From assembly GCF_014306105.1 (NCBI RefSeq), contig NZ_JACRVF010000001.1, forward strand, positions 822,413 through 886,412: 64,000 nt of DNA, in the 5' to 3' direction. The translations under genes were made by a program, and so were the position numbers. Below, piece after piece: positions 9,302 through 18,434 of the stretch. Source of the DNA: Pontibacter cellulosilyticus. Its GTDB lineage: Bacteria; Bacteroidota; Bacteroidia; Cytophagales; Hymenobacteraceae. The notes under the pieces are model-generated. The model was given only the letters and a program-made list of their open reading frames with translations. It was not told where the DNA came from and did no database searches. How positions within the stretch are numbered: the first letter of the stretch is position 1; every line of letters starts with the position of its first letter.

Positions 9302-9667
9302 TTATTTTGTCTTTTGTGATTTGATGATGCTGATCAGCTCATCCAGTTCTTCGTCCGACAGGTTCTCCTCTTTGGCAAAATGCGTGATCATGCGGGAGAA
9401 GGAATTACCGAAGTACTTTTTCTTGATGATGGCCACATCCTGCTTTCTGTACTCGCCTAAAGTGACCACGGGAGTATACTGGTAGATATTCCCCAGCTTT
9501 TCAGCATGCAGAAAACCTTTCTCTGTCAAGATTTTAACCATCGTGGCTACTGTATTGTAATGGGGTTTCGGCTCGGGAAGTTCATCAATAATATCTTTGA
9601 TGAAGGCTCTTTCCAGCTTCCAGACAATCTGCATTATCTGTTCTTCTCTTTTTCCTAACTTTTGCAT
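9302..9667 (-). CDS. BlaI/MecI/CopY family transcriptional repressor
   Basis: A 121-residue winged-helix repressor. Residues 1-80 contain the BlaI fold (LGKREEQIMQIVWKLERAFI, HYNTVATMVKILTEKGFL), and the C-terminal 40 residues are an amphipathic dimerisation region. It is the first gene of a two-gene operon with the M56 protease 12 bp downstream. Three palindromes directly upstream (9689-9746) are likely its own operators, implying autorepression relieved by the protease. No beta-lactamase gene is nearby, so the regulon is unknown. Confidence 0.93.
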   Translation of the reverse strand: MQKLGKREEQIMQIVWKLERAFIKDIIDELPEPKPHYNTVATMVKILTEKGFLHAEKLGNIYQYTPVVTLGEYRKQDVAIIKKKYFGNSFSRMITHFAKEENLSDEELDELISIIKSQKTK

Positions 9668-9684
9668 ATACTTTGATCTTTAAC

Positions 9685-9692
9685 CAAAACTA
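9685..9692 (-). promoter_or_regulatory. Candidate -7 promoter element of the BlaI/M56 operon
   Basis: On the minus strand this reads TAGTTTTG, matching the Bacteroidota primary sigma factor -7 consensus TAnnTTTG. It overlaps the edge of the first operator palindrome, as expected for a repressed promoter. No clear TTTG -33 element was found. Confidence 0.4.
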
Positions 9693-9746
9693 CTAATCTA
9701 TTAGTAGTATTCCTAATCAATTAGTACGTCTCCTAATCGATTAGGA
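9689..9746. promoter_or_regulatory. Three phased operator palindromes upstream of blaI-like gene
   Basis: Three dyads share the core CTAATnnATTAG: 9689-9708 (9 of 10 half-site bases matched), 9713-9724, and 9731-9746 (TCCTAATCGATTAGGA, perfect). Their centres lie at 9698.5, 9718.5 and 9738.5, exactly 20 bp apart, about two helical turns. Position directly upstream of a BlaI-family repressor gene and overlap with a candidate -7 element make autoregulatory binding the best explanation. Confidence 0.75.
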
Positions 9747-9881
9747 TTTAAAATGATAAAAAAAATTCAAAAAGGGTCTAAACAGCTTATAAATGCATAT
9801 TTTAGAATGCGTTTTTCATTAAAGAAATTCTGATTTATACTTCGGGAGTTCTCTTTGTGGAAGTGTCGAGGAGGAAAAGGT

Positions 9882-9917
9882 AAAAAAAATAGCCTCCGGA
9901 GTTAAATCCCGGAGGCT
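9882..9917 (-). terminator. Intrinsic terminator of the YceI gene
   Basis: Stem AGCCTCCGG (9891-9899) with CCGGAGGCT (9909-9917), followed on the minus strand by an eight-base U run (complement of 9882-9889). It lies downstream of the YceI stop codon. Confidence 0.88.
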
Positions 9918-9981
9918 GCATAAAAAATATTCAGTTATAGTATAGCAGATACAGCTAGCGGTTTACGCTTACCTCACTATA

Positions 9982-10656
9982 TTACTTACTGCCTACTGCC
10001 TGTGTGCCGCCGTCTGTCACCAATTTTACATCCAGTGTAAAGGTGTCATCGATAATTTTGTCGGCAGCTGTTCCAATAAAGCTTGAGCGGTACTTAATAT
10101 CATACTTGATGCGGTCCACTACAATCTTCGCCTCTGCTTCTGCCGATTTGCCATTGATCTTAACTACTGCCGGGAAGGTAACCGGATGGGTTATACCTTT
10201 GATTGTAAGGTCGCCTGTAATGATATAGTTTGGCCCTCCAGCTTTTGCCTTGGCAATTGGCGCAGCCTTCGTGATATTAAATGTAGACTTTCCGAACTTC
10301 TCCACCGAAAAGAAATCCTCAGACTTCAGGTGATCTGTCAGCCGCTTGTTAGATTCGGCACGCGTAATGTCTTCCACAACGATGGTTGACATGTCGATGT
10401 TAAAGTTACCGCCTACCAATTTATTACCGTTTACCTGCAGTGTACCCTCCGATAGTTTGATGGAACCGTAGTGCTCTCCTCCTACCTTTTTGGCATTCCA
10501 CTTCATGGTGCTATTCTCTGTGTTTACGCGCAGCGTAGAAGCCGCAGCACTCGCAACAGCGGTGGGCATTACGCTAACATCTGGTGTGGTGGCGCTGGTG
10601 GTAACCAGCAAGGTGGCTATAGCCAGCGAGCTAACAAATACAGAATATTTTTTCAT
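9982..10656 (-). CDS. YceI family periplasmic protein
   Basis: The 224-residue product carries a Sec signal peptide (about residues 1-36, Ala-rich cleavage region) and a full YceI lipocalin-like domain (about 42-216). Landmarks are NTENSTMKWNAKKVGGEHYGSIKLSEG (quoted in part: MKWNAKKVGGEHYG), the DHLKSEDFF turn, and TGDLTIKGITHPVTFP. YceI proteins bind polyisoprenoids or amphiphiles in the periplasm; the physiological ligand here is unknown. A second YceI protein (lipoprotein form) is encoded at 44974-45579. Monocistronic, with its own terminator. Confidence 0.93.
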   Translation of the reverse strand: MKKYSVFVSSLAIATLLVTTSATTPDVSVMPTAVASAAASTLRVNTENSTMKWNAKKVGGEHYGSIKLSEGTLQVNGNKLVGGNFNIDMSTIVVEDITRAESNKRLTDHLKSEDFFSVEKFGKSTFNITKAAPIAKAKAGGPNYIITGDLTIKGITHPVTFPAVVKINGKSAEAEAKIVVDRIKYDIKYRSSFIGTAADKIIDDTFTLDVKLVTDGGTQAVGSK

Positions 10657-10914
10657 AGATTCCTTTAGTGAATTTTTATAGTGATTAGATGAACTAAGGT
10701 AATATTATCCAGCAAATTACACACTAGTATGTAACAAATATTCGTCTAAAAAATAATGAAAGTATTCAGAGAAGTATGCACCACTGAGCTGTGTGATCTT
10801 GAAAAACGCATTTAATATATAAATTAGTATAGAGCTATACTCTATATTGAAATCTGAGTAACTTGCAGCCTGAATGAGTACACCGATCGTATCTTGCCAA
10901 GCCTACAAGTATAA

Positions 10915-12732
10915 ATGAAATTCACATCTCTTATAACCAGTGCATTAAGCTTTAAAGCTAAGTACCTTATTATCTTATTTATACTTTGCCTCCAGCTTAC
11001 CAGTGTGTTTGCACAGGAGTTACCCAACCGCGAGTTCAGAGGTGTATGGGTAGCTACTGTAAGTAACCTAGACTGGCCACAACAAGGTGCCTCCGCCGAA
11101 ACCCAGAAAACCGCTCTAAGAACGCTCTTCGACAAGATCAAAGAAGCTAACTTAAATGTGGTATTCTTACAGGTCCGTACCGAATGCGACGCTTTTTATA
11201 ACTCTGGCAAAGAACCTTGGTCCAGATTTCTGACGGGACAGCAGGGTGTAAACCCCGGCTACGACCCATTGGCATTTGCCATTGAAGAAGCGCACAAACG
11301 AGGACTAGAACTGCATGCTTGGATTAACCCTTTTAGGGTAAACTCCTCTACCTCCTCCTCTATTGTTTACGCCAGCAACCATGTGTCTAAGGCAAAGCCG
11401 GAGTGGCTGTTAAGCTTTTCTACAGGAAAGAAAATTCTTAACCCAGGCATACCGGAAGTTCGAAACTATATTGCTTCTGTGGTGCAGGAAATAGCGGAAA
11501 ACTATGCGGTGGATGGGATTCACTTTGACGATTATTTTTACCCTTACCCTGAAAACAACTTTACCGGTATTACAACAGAAGATTCTCAGACGTACTCCCA
11601 ATTCGGAACCGGATTTACAAGCATAGGCGATTGGCGACGCCACAATATAAACGAGACAATACGACTAGCAAATGAAGCAGTAAAAAATGCAAGGCCAACG
11701 GCACGCTTTGGTGTGAGTCCATTTGGGATTTGGAAAAACGGAACCCCTACAGGTATTACCGGTATGGATGCCTACAGCGCTATCTACGCCGATGCACTTA
11801 ACTGGCTGGAAAACCAGTATGTTGATTACCTGTCTCCGCAGTTGTATTGGGCTATTGGAGGATCACAGGATTACCGCAAACTCTTGGAGTGGTGGTCTGA
11901 TAAAGCTTATACTTCGTCGCGACACCTTTATGCCGGCCACGCATTGTATAAAACTACTTACTCCGAGCAGGAAGTACCAAACCAGATCAATATAACACGA
12001 CAGAACCGCCATAAAAATGCGTTGGGCGATGTGCTTTACAGAGCTACAAACTTAAAAGACAATGCCCTGAACATTCACACATTGCTACAGAATACTACAT
12101 ATAAGTACCCTGCGGCGCCTCCTGCCATGAACTGGAAAAACGGCACCCCACCTGCCGCACCACAAGCTTTAACCGCTGCAATAAATGAGACTACCGGCGA
12201 CATAGAGTTTACATGGCAGCGCAATCCTGCTAACTCAGATACCCATAAAAGATATGTGCTTTATACTTCTGCTACCCCTCCTACAAGTATAGCCGAAATA
12301 CAGGATGGCTCGGTTCGTGCTTTAGAGGTTGCAGAATCTTTTACCATGGCTGCTGCGGATGTTCCCCCAAATGCTTCTTATTGGGTTGTAACAGAACTTA
12401 ATGCTGGCAATCTGGAGAGTGAGTTGAGCAATGTGGCGACAGTGGGGAATGTAGCGTCTATCCGGAATATTGCCCGTGAAAGCGTGCTCAAAGTATACCC
12501 TAATCCTGCTACGCGTGTTGTTTACCTGGACCTGAAGCTGAAGAGAAATTCACTAGTGAAAGTTGAGTTAGTAGCTATAGATGGAAAAGTGAGAGGTCGT
12601 GCTGTGCAAAAGAGATACGAAGCCGGCAACCACACTATTACGATAAACCGCGACAAGTTACCTGCTGGTATTTATGCGTTGGTAATAAACATAGACAGGC
12701 AGCGGGTTACGAAGCGGGTAGTACTGAAATAG
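10915..12732 (+). CDS. GHL10-family glycoside hydrolase-like secreted protein with T9SS sorting domain
   Basis: A 605-residue protein with a signal peptide (about residues 1-33, cleavage after VFA), a GHL10/DUF187 TIM-barrel domain (about 36-380; REFRGVWVATVSNLDWP, GLELHAWINPFRVN, VDGIHFDDYFYPYP, RFGVSPFGIWKNG), a fibronectin-like linker (about 405-505) and a C-terminal type A type IX secretion signal (about 525-605; VLKVYPNPAT ... LPAGIYALVI ... KRVVLK). It is therefore predicted to be exported by T9SS and attached to or released from the cell surface. Relatives act on peptidoglycan-derived or other polysaccharides, but substrate cannot be read from sequence. Start chosen at the ATG opening the signal peptide. 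Confidence 0.92.
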   Translation: MKFTSLITSALSFKAKYLIILFILCLQLTSVFAQELPNREFRGVWVATVSNLDWPQQGASAETQKTALRTLFDKIKEANLNVVFLQVRTECDAFYNSGKEPWSRFLTGQQGVNPGYDPLAFAIEEAHKRGLELHAWINPFRVNSSTSSSIVYASNHVSKAKPEWLLSFSTGKKILNPGIPEVRNYIASVVQEIAENYAVDGIHFDDYFYPYPENNFTGITTEDSQTYSQFGTGFTSIGDWRRHNINETIRLANEAVKNARPTARFGVSPFGIWKNGTPTGITGMDAYSAIYADALNWLENQYVDYLSPQLYWAIGGSQDYRKLLEWWSDKAYTSSRHLYAGHALYKTTYSEQEVPNQINITRQNRHKNALGDVLYRATNLKDNALNIHTLLQNTTYKYPAAPPAMNWKNGTPPAAPQALTAAINETTGDIEFTWQRNPANSDTHKRYVLYTSATPPTSIAEIQDGSVRALEVAESFTMAAADVPPNASYWVVTELNAGNLESELSNVATVGNVASIRNIARESVLKVYPNPATRVVYLDLKLKRNSLVKVELVAIDGKVRGRAVQKRYEAGNHTITINRDKLPAGIYALVINIDRQRVTKRVVLK

Positions 12733-12786
12733 CCTCATCCGTACGTGTTAATAGATTGAAAATCCATTAACCAAAATGGATGCTAT

Positions 12787-12847
12787 AAAGCAGTACCGCC
12801 AACACAGGATGCCTAAATGGCTGTCCTTGCGTTGGCGGTACTGCTTT
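12787..12847. terminator. Bidirectional terminator hairpin
   Basis: A 17-bp stem (12787-12803 with 12831-12847) with a 27-nt loop that can fold further. It lies between the convergent GHL10 and FtsX permease genes and is followed by TTTTAA. Confidence 0.8.
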
Positions 12848-12861
12848 TAATTTATACTTAT

Positions 12862-15288
12862 CTACTCGAACCTCAGGTTTAGCACCGGGTTTACCCGCGC
12901 CGCTTTCAGTGCCTGGTAACTGATAGTGATAAAGGCAATAAGGGCTGCCACTACTCCTGCTACTATAAATACCCAGAACGGAATATCAATTCGGTAAGCA
13001 AAGTTCTGCAGCCACGCATACATAGCATACCAGGCTAGCGGGAAGGCAATCAGAGTAGCCACAATAATCAGCAGCAGAAACTCTTTCGAAAGCAGGGCCA
13101 CAATGGTAGAATTTTCAGCGCCTAACACTTTGCGTATTCCAATCTCTTTCTTTCTGCGCTCTGCAGCATATGCAGCCAAACCAAACAATCCAAGGCAGGC
13201 AATAAAGATGGCGATACCTGTAAATATCCAGAGCAGTGTTCTTAATTTGTCTTCTGCCTTGTACATTTTTTCAAAGTTGTCATCCATAAAGATATACTCG
13301 ATCGGGTAATCCGGAGCAAATTTGTCCCACACCGCAGTTACGTCGTCTATTGTTCCAGACACATTAGAGCCATCGATTTTTACAGCAACTTTCCAATAAG
13401 CGTTCGGGAAAATCTGCAACACCGTTGGATCTACTTTCTCGTAGAGGCTTTTGAAGTGAAAATCCTTTACTACACCTATGATTTTTCCTTCTTTAAGCGA
13501 GTCTGGGTTTACATCATTCCATACCTGCCACTTTAAGGGCTTGCCAAGCGCATTTTCAGGAGTACCAAATCCTAAATCCTTCACAGCAGTCTCGTTGATC
13601 ATGAAGGCATGCTCGGTGTCTGTTGTATACTCTTTAGAGAAAGGTCTCCCTGCCAGCACTTTCACATCCAAGGTATTTATGTAGTCATAGTCAACCATTA
13701 GTTGTGAGACATTGTAATTCACTTGCTCCCCTTCACTTTCTGCTATGATCCTGTCGCCGGCAGTGGCATCTCCCGGAAAGCCATAGCCAATTGACACGCT
13801 TTTTACTCCCGGAACCTTTCCTAATTCATTTTTAAACGTTTCGTAATTGCCAAACATATTCTCGCCTCGCATCTGGAAGAACATGATCTGGTCTTTGTTA
13901 AAGCCTAGGTCTTTGTTGTGCAGGAAGGATACTTGCCTGAAAACTATAAATGCGCAGATGATCAGAAAGATGGACAGGGCAAACTGCACCACGATAAGGC
14001 CATGTCGCAACCATTGGATGCGGCCCACTCTACTGTCTACCACCACTGCACTTTTAAGTACTTTAACAGGTTTAAAACCAGAGAGTACCAGCGCTGGATA
14101 AAAGCCAGCCAAAAGTCCAACAATCAAAGTAAGTAGCAGCAGCAGTAAAAGCAGCGAGGGATTTGTAAAAATATTGAAGCTCATTTCCTTATCTGTAAAG
14201 GAGTTAAGCGATGGTAATAGCAATGACGTAAGTGCGGTTGCAAAAATTACACTGATAAGAGTAAGCATCAGGGTTTCGCTCAAGAACTGTGTTACCAGTT
14301 GGCTTCTGCTGGCACCTATTGCCTTTCTTACCCCCACCTCCTTCGCTCGCTTCATAGACTTAGCCGTAGCCAGGTTCACAAAGTTAAAGCAGGCAATCAG
14401 CAGTATAAATATGGCTATTATACTTAAGGCCTTCACATAGGTAATGTTGCCCTTTATGCTTTGGTCAAACTTAAAGCCGGCTGAATAAAGATACACCTCG
14501 TTCAGGGGCTGCAGCACAGGCTTATAGTCAAATGGTTTGTTATGATCTTCGTCTATTTGTTTGCCAACAATTTCCCTCAACTTACTCTGCACAGTTTCAG
14601 CACTAGCTCCTTCTTTCAGTTTAACATAAGTATAAAACTGCTGCCAACCCCATTTTTTCATACGCTCCGGAGGTAGCTCTGCAGCAGCCATGGGCATAAC
14701 GAAATTAACCGGTAAATGAAATTTGTTGTCCGTGCTAAACACACCTTTTACAATGTAAGGCAGTTTGTTAACTGATACTTTCTTACCAACCGGATCTACG
14801 TCGCCAAACACCCGTGCTGCAAACTCATCCGAGATTACTATGGAAGAGGGATCAACCAAGGCTTTCTCCGGTGAGCCATATTTGAAAGGTAACTGAAACA
14901 CCTCAAAGAAGCCGGGATCAGAAAATGTGCGGCCTTTCTCATACATGCGCTTGTCTCCTACCTCTACCAGGTTATTCGCATCAAATTGCATCATGAGTAT
15001 ACGCACCACAGTCTCCACCTGCGGAAAACTCTGTTCCAGTGTAGTGCCATACATCGGAGGCACAGGCAACACAAGCGATCCTTCCTCACGGGCCGACATA
15101 TCGTTGTAAACACGGTATACCCGATCCCCCTCCGGTATAAACTTGTCGTATTGCAGTTCGTCGTAAACAAACAAGCCTATTAAAAGGCAAGCCGTAACGC
15201 CAAGTGCCAAACCGGCAATATTGATAAAGGAAAACGCTTTGTGTTTAAAGAGGCTCCTGTAAGCGATTTTAAAGTAATTCCTTAGCAT
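12862..15288 (-). CDS. FtsX-like ABC transporter permease (MacB_PCD plus two FtsX domains)
   Basis: The 808-residue protein begins MLRNYFKIAYRSLFKHKAFS, the classic start of Bacteroidota FtsX-type permeases. A first membrane helix (about 21-41) is followed by a MacB periplasmic core domain, then FtsX helices near 285-405 with VGVRKAIGASRSQL, a second periplasmic domain, and a final FtsX domain (about 680-800) with EIGIRKVLGAENSTIVALLS. No ATPase gene is adjacent. The divergent NtrC-like response regulator and histidine kinase are a frequent partner for such permeases, so the two-component system may control it. Probable role: efflux or envelope-stress mechanotransmission; substrate unknown. 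Confidence 0.92.
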   Translation of the reverse strand: MLRNYFKIAYRSLFKHKAFSFINIAGLALGVTACLLIGLFVYDELQYDKFIPEGDRVYRVYNDMSAREEGSLVLPVPPMYGTTLEQSFPQVETVVRILMMQFDANNLVEVGDKRMYEKGRTFSDPGFFEVFQLPFKYGSPEKALVDPSSIVISDEFAARVFGDVDPVGKKVSVNKLPYIVKGVFSTDNKFHLPVNFVMPMAAAELPPERMKKWGWQQFYTYVKLKEGASAETVQSKLREIVGKQIDEDHNKPFDYKPVLQPLNEVYLYSAGFKFDQSIKGNITYVKALSIIAIFILLIACFNFVNLATAKSMKRAKEVGVRKAIGASRSQLVTQFLSETLMLTLISVIFATALTSLLLPSLNSFTDKEMSFNIFTNPSLLLLLLLLTLIVGLLAGFYPALVLSGFKPVKVLKSAVVVDSRVGRIQWLRHGLIVVQFALSIFLIICAFIVFRQVSFLHNKDLGFNKDQIMFFQMRGENMFGNYETFKNELGKVPGVKSVSIGYGFPGDATAGDRIIAESEGEQVNYNVSQLMVDYDYINTLDVKVLAGRPFSKEYTTDTEHAFMINETAVKDLGFGTPENALGKPLKWQVWNDVNPDSLKEGKIIGVVKDFHFKSLYEKVDPTVLQIFPNAYWKVAVKIDGSNVSGTIDDVTAVWDKFAPDYPIEYIFMDDNFEKMYKAEDKLRTLLWIFTGIAIFIACLGLFGLAAYAAERRKKEIGIRKVLGAENSTIVALLSKEFLLLIIVATLIAFPLAWYAMYAWLQNFAYRIDIPFWVFIVAGVVAALIAFITISYQALKAARVNPVLNLRFE

Positions 15289-15342
15289 AGTTTTAGAGAT
15301 AAGTTATTTGACAGTTTGCTGCGCATTTATGTAGTTTTAGTT

Positions 15343-15375
15343 CTTGTGCCAAGGCTTGGACACAGCTTGTGCCAA
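15343..15375. repeat. Two direct repeats CTTGTGCCAA in the permease/regulator intergenic region
   Basis: CTTGTGCCAA occurs at 15343-15352 and 15366-15375, 23 bp apart. The reverse strand reads TTGGCACAAG, like a sigma-54 -24 box, but the matching -12 GC is absent at both, so they may be protein-binding sites instead. Confidence 0.4.
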
Positions 15376-15450
15376 ACACATACCTTTCTGTTTATCAGAC
15401 AATTATACTTTACACCAACTTAGAGTTCCGTGCATTTTCGCCCGCAAAGT

Positions 15451-15464
15451 GTGCGAATTCGCAC
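15451..15464. promoter_or_regulatory. Perfect 14-bp palindrome, probable regulator binding site
   Basis: GTGCGAATTCGCAC is a perfect dyad located between the FtsX permease gene and the divergent NtrC-like regulator, about 95 bp upstream of the regulator start. It is the most plausible enhancer-type (UAS) site for the Fis-type HTH of that regulator. Confidence 0.55.
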
Positions 15465-15559
15465 GCCCCTCTATACTTGCTGCAGCGTTTATCGCTCGTA
15501 ATCAAGCTGTTGTATTAGTGGCATAATTGTAGTTTATTTCGGTAGTATATTTAGATACC

Positions 15560-16918
15560 ATGCAGTTAAAGAAAGCTTCCATACTTGTAATCGACGACGA
15601 CACTGATGTGCTGACCGCAGTGCGCCTGCTACTGCGGCCACAGGTAAAGGAGATTATAGTCGAAAAGAACCCGGAGCAGATACCTTCGCTTTTAAAAAAC
15701 CATACTTTCGACCTGGTACTTTTGGATATGAACTTCAAAAGTGCCCTGAACACCGGTAACGAAGGTCTTTATTGGTTAAAAAAGATAAAGGAGCTGAAGC
15801 CTGAGACTGCCGTGATCATGATTACGGCTTATGGCGACATTGACCTTGCCATACGTTCGCTTAAAGAAGGCGCATTTGATTTTGTAGTAAAGCCATGGCA
15901 TAACGAGAAGTTGCTGAGTATACTCACAGACGCCATCAGTAAGAAAGAAGGAAATGCAAGTATAACTGCCCAGACAACTTCAGCCAAAATCAGTGGAACT
16001 GAGATGTTAGGCGAATCGGAGGCAATGCAGGATATTTTTATTAAGATCAAAAAAGTTGCCCCTACCGATGCGAACATACTAATACTTGGCGAAAACGGAA
16101 CGGGCAAAGAACTTATAGCAAAAGCCATTCACCAACACTCACTTAGAGCCGATAAGCCTTTTATTAAAGTAGATGTAGGTGCCTTAACAGAATCACTTTT
16201 CGAGAGTGAGTTGTTCGGCCATAAGAAAGGAGCTTTTACCGATGCCCGAGAAGATCGCGCTGGCCGCTTTGAGGCGGCGCATGGCGGCACTATTTTTCTG
16301 GATGAGATCGGAAATATTTCGCTGCAACAGCAGTCAAAGCTTTTAAGTGTACTTCAAAATAGGCAGGTAATACGGCTTGGCTCCAACGAACCCATAGATA
16401 TTGATGTGCGGTTGCTTTGCGCTACTAACGTACCGCTATCGGAGCTTGCCAATGAGAACAGGTTTCGCAAAGACCTGATCTATCGCATCAACACCGTAGA
16501 AATTATGGTGCCGCCACTCCGCAAGCGCAACAACGACATTATACTGCTGGCTAAGCACTTTGCAAACTTATATGCCACTAAGTACATGAAGCCTGAACCT
16601 GAATTATCGAAGCAGGCGCAGGAGAAGTTAAAGAGCTACCACTTTCCGGGGAATGTGCGCGAACTGCAGTATGCGATAGAGCGTGCTATAATTATGGCCG
16701 ACAATTACGTATTGGAGCCACAGGATATACTTTTCTCACCAATAGAGTCTGCGCCTGCTGCAGAGCCACAGCAACAGGAAACGAACCTGGAGGAGCTGGA
16801 AAAAGCCACCATACACCTGGTAATGGAAAAGCACGGCGGCAACATGACCAAGGCTGCAAAAGAACTGGGTATTACCCGCACCGCGTTGTACCGACGATTA
16901 GGCAAGTATGATATTTAA
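15560..16918 (+). CDS. Sigma-54-dependent NtrC-family response regulator
   Basis: 452 residues in REC-AAA-HTH order. The receiver domain (about 7-120) has the acidic pocket D12-D14 and phosphoacceptor D56. The AAA+ domain (about 146-385) shows Walker A GENGTGKE (177-184), the sigma-54 contact loop as GAFTDA (224-229, a common variant of GAFTGA), and Walker B TIFLDEI (244-250). The C-terminus (about 405-452) is a Fis-type helix-turn-helix (NMTKAAKELGITRTALYRRL). It overlaps the histidine kinase gene by 11 bp, so the two are translationally linked. Likely targets are the divergent FtsX permease gene and itself, through the palindrome at 15451. Confidence 0.95.
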   Translation: MQLKKASILVIDDDTDVLTAVRLLLRPQVKEIIVEKNPEQIPSLLKNHTFDLVLLDMNFKSALNTGNEGLYWLKKIKELKPETAVIMITAYGDIDLAIRSLKEGAFDFVVKPWHNEKLLSILTDAISKKEGNASITAQTTSAKISGTEMLGESEAMQDIFIKIKKVAPTDANILILGENGTGKELIAKAIHQHSLRADKPFIKVDVGALTESLFESELFGHKKGAFTDAREDRAGRFEAAHGGTIFLDEIGNISLQQQSKLLSVLQNRQVIRLGSNEPIDIDVRLLCATNVPLSELANENRFRKDLIYRINTVEIMVPPLRKRNNDIILLAKHFANLYATKYMKPEPELSKQAQEKLKSYHFPGNVRELQYAIERAIIMADNYVLEPQDILFSPIESAPAAEPQQQETNLEELEKATIHLVMEKHGGNMTKAAKELGITRTALYRRLGKYDI

Positions 16919-18260
16919 ATCCTTTGAGTCGAAAGTTATACTTCGGGTAGCCCTGCTTCTGCTTACGCTTAGCACGCCTGCAGTTGTTATAATTTATAAG
17001 CTGGCTGAGCTGTTGGTGTTTATACTTCCGCTGATCATATACCAGGTGTTCGAACTCATCCGGTTTTTGAAGCAGGCACAGGAAGAGTTTAAGCAGTTTA
17101 TAGATTCGGTGCATTACCGCGATTTCTCGAGGTACTTCAACGAAAAGCAAGCCCCATCGCAGTTGGAAACGCTGCGTAAAGGGTTCAACGAGATCAATTC
17201 TACCTTTAAAGCCCTCAGCACCGAGAGAGAAACCCAGTTCCAGAACCTGCAGAAAGTGATGGAGCTAGTCGATACCGGAATACTTTCCTATAAAATTGAC
17301 AGCGGCGAAGTAGTGCTGATGAACGAGCCACTCAAGAAGCTGCTGCACCTCCCTTTCATGCAGTCTATCCATTACCTTGCCAGGCGCGACGAAAGCTTGT
17401 ACGAAGAGGTAAAGAACCTGAAGCCCGGCCATAGCAAAATTGCCACTGCCAACACGGCGCACTTCGATAAAAGTGCATTTAAGGTATTACTGTCTGCCAC
17501 CGCCTTTCAACACGAAGGCGACAAGTATAAACTGATCGCCTTCCAGAACGTGAACGAGGCGCTGGACGAAACGGAGTCGCAGGCATGGCAGAAGCTACTG
17601 AATGTGATGACACATGAAATCATGAATTCGGTGGCCCCTATCTCCTCGCTGGCAGAGACACTCAAAAACCGCCTGCACGAAACAGTTATCAAAGGAGCAT
17701 CTGCCGACGACATAGAAGATCTGGAAGTTGGAGTAGAAACGATTAAGCGCCGCAGCGAAGGGCTGTTGCGTTTTGCAGAAACTTACCGTAACCTGAGTAA
17801 GATCAACCACCTGAACCTGAACACTGTTAACGTACAGGAATTGTTCTCGAACCTGCAGCGGCTCATGCAGCCAACGCTGAACCAGAAGAATATAAAACTG
17901 GACGTAGTTTTAAAAGACGCTAATCTATACTTACAAGCCGATCCCAACCTGCTAGACCAGGTACTGATCAACCTGCTGGTAAATGCCATAGAGGCAGTTA
18001 AAGAAAGCTCTGAGCCCCAGATCATACTTTCAGCTAACCGGGACGAGCAGGGCAAAACAATAATCAAAATGGCGGATAACGGAAGGGGCATGTCCAAAGA
18101 AGTACAGGAAAAAGTTTTTATTCCGTTTTTTACTACTAAAAAGCAAGGCAGCGGCATTGGGCTGAGTTTGTGCAAGCAGATCGTGATGCTGCACCGCGGC
18201 ACCATACAACTGCAATCCGCTGAAGGCGAAGGAACGGTTTTCACGCTGCGATTCGGTTAA
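16908..18260 (+). CDS. Sensor histidine kinase
   Basis: A 450-residue kinase whose start overlaps the response regulator end. Two membrane helices (about 10-28 and 30-52) enclose almost no periplasmic loop, suggesting sensing within the membrane or cytoplasm. A PAS-like domain (about 100-220) precedes the phosphoacceptor H-box VMTHEIMNSVAPISSLAETL (His about residue 235) and an ATPase domain (about 335-450) with N-box LINLLVNAIEAV, the G1 box MADNGRGM, and GSGIGLSLCKQI. It should phosphorylate the upstream NtrC-type regulator. Confidence 0.94.
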   Translation: MIFKSFESKVILRVALLLLTLSTPAVVIIYKLAELLVFILPLIIYQVFELIRFLKQAQEEFKQFIDSVHYRDFSRYFNEKQAPSQLETLRKGFNEINSTFKALSTERETQFQNLQKVMELVDTGILSYKIDSGEVVLMNEPLKKLLHLPFMQSIHYLARRDESLYEEVKNLKPGHSKIATANTAHFDKSAFKVLLSATAFQHEGDKYKLIAFQNVNEALDETESQAWQKLLNVMTHEIMNSVAPISSLAETLKNRLHETVIKGASADDIEDLEVGVETIKRRSEGLLRFAETYRNLSKINHLNLNTVNVQELFSNLQRLMQPTLNQKNIKLDVVLKDANLYLQADPNLLDQVLINLLVNAIEAVKESSEPQIILSANRDEQGKTIIKMADNGRGMSKEVQEKVFIPFFTTKKQGSGIGLSLCKQIVMLHRGTIQLQSAEGEGTVFTLRFG

Positions 18261-18434
18261 GGTAAAAGTGTAGCTACTTTCACTGATTTACAGCTGAAAC
18301 TGGCAAGGATTAAAAATAAATTCATCAATTAAAGCCTTACGTAGCAGAATTGTAAACTTTTTATTGTAACTTGTAAAAAATAATGAACAAATACACGCCT
18401 ACATATGTAGTAAGTGTATAATAATCAAAATCAT

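Larger units (their letters stand above)
9668..9981. other. Intergenic region with operator array and YceI terminator
   Basis: Contains the three BlaI-type palindromes (9689-9746), AT-rich spacer and the YceI terminator (9882-9917). Nothing else recognised. Confidence 0.6.

Noticed and set aside
6837..9667. BlaI/M56 pair as a beta-lactam resistance locus
   Set aside because: No beta-lactamase or penicillin-binding sensor domain is present; the C-terminus is a repeat region instead.
15343..15375. Sigma-54 promoter for the FtsX permease
   Set aside because: TTGGCAC -24 boxes are present on the minus strand, but no GC at the -12 position at correct spacing for either.
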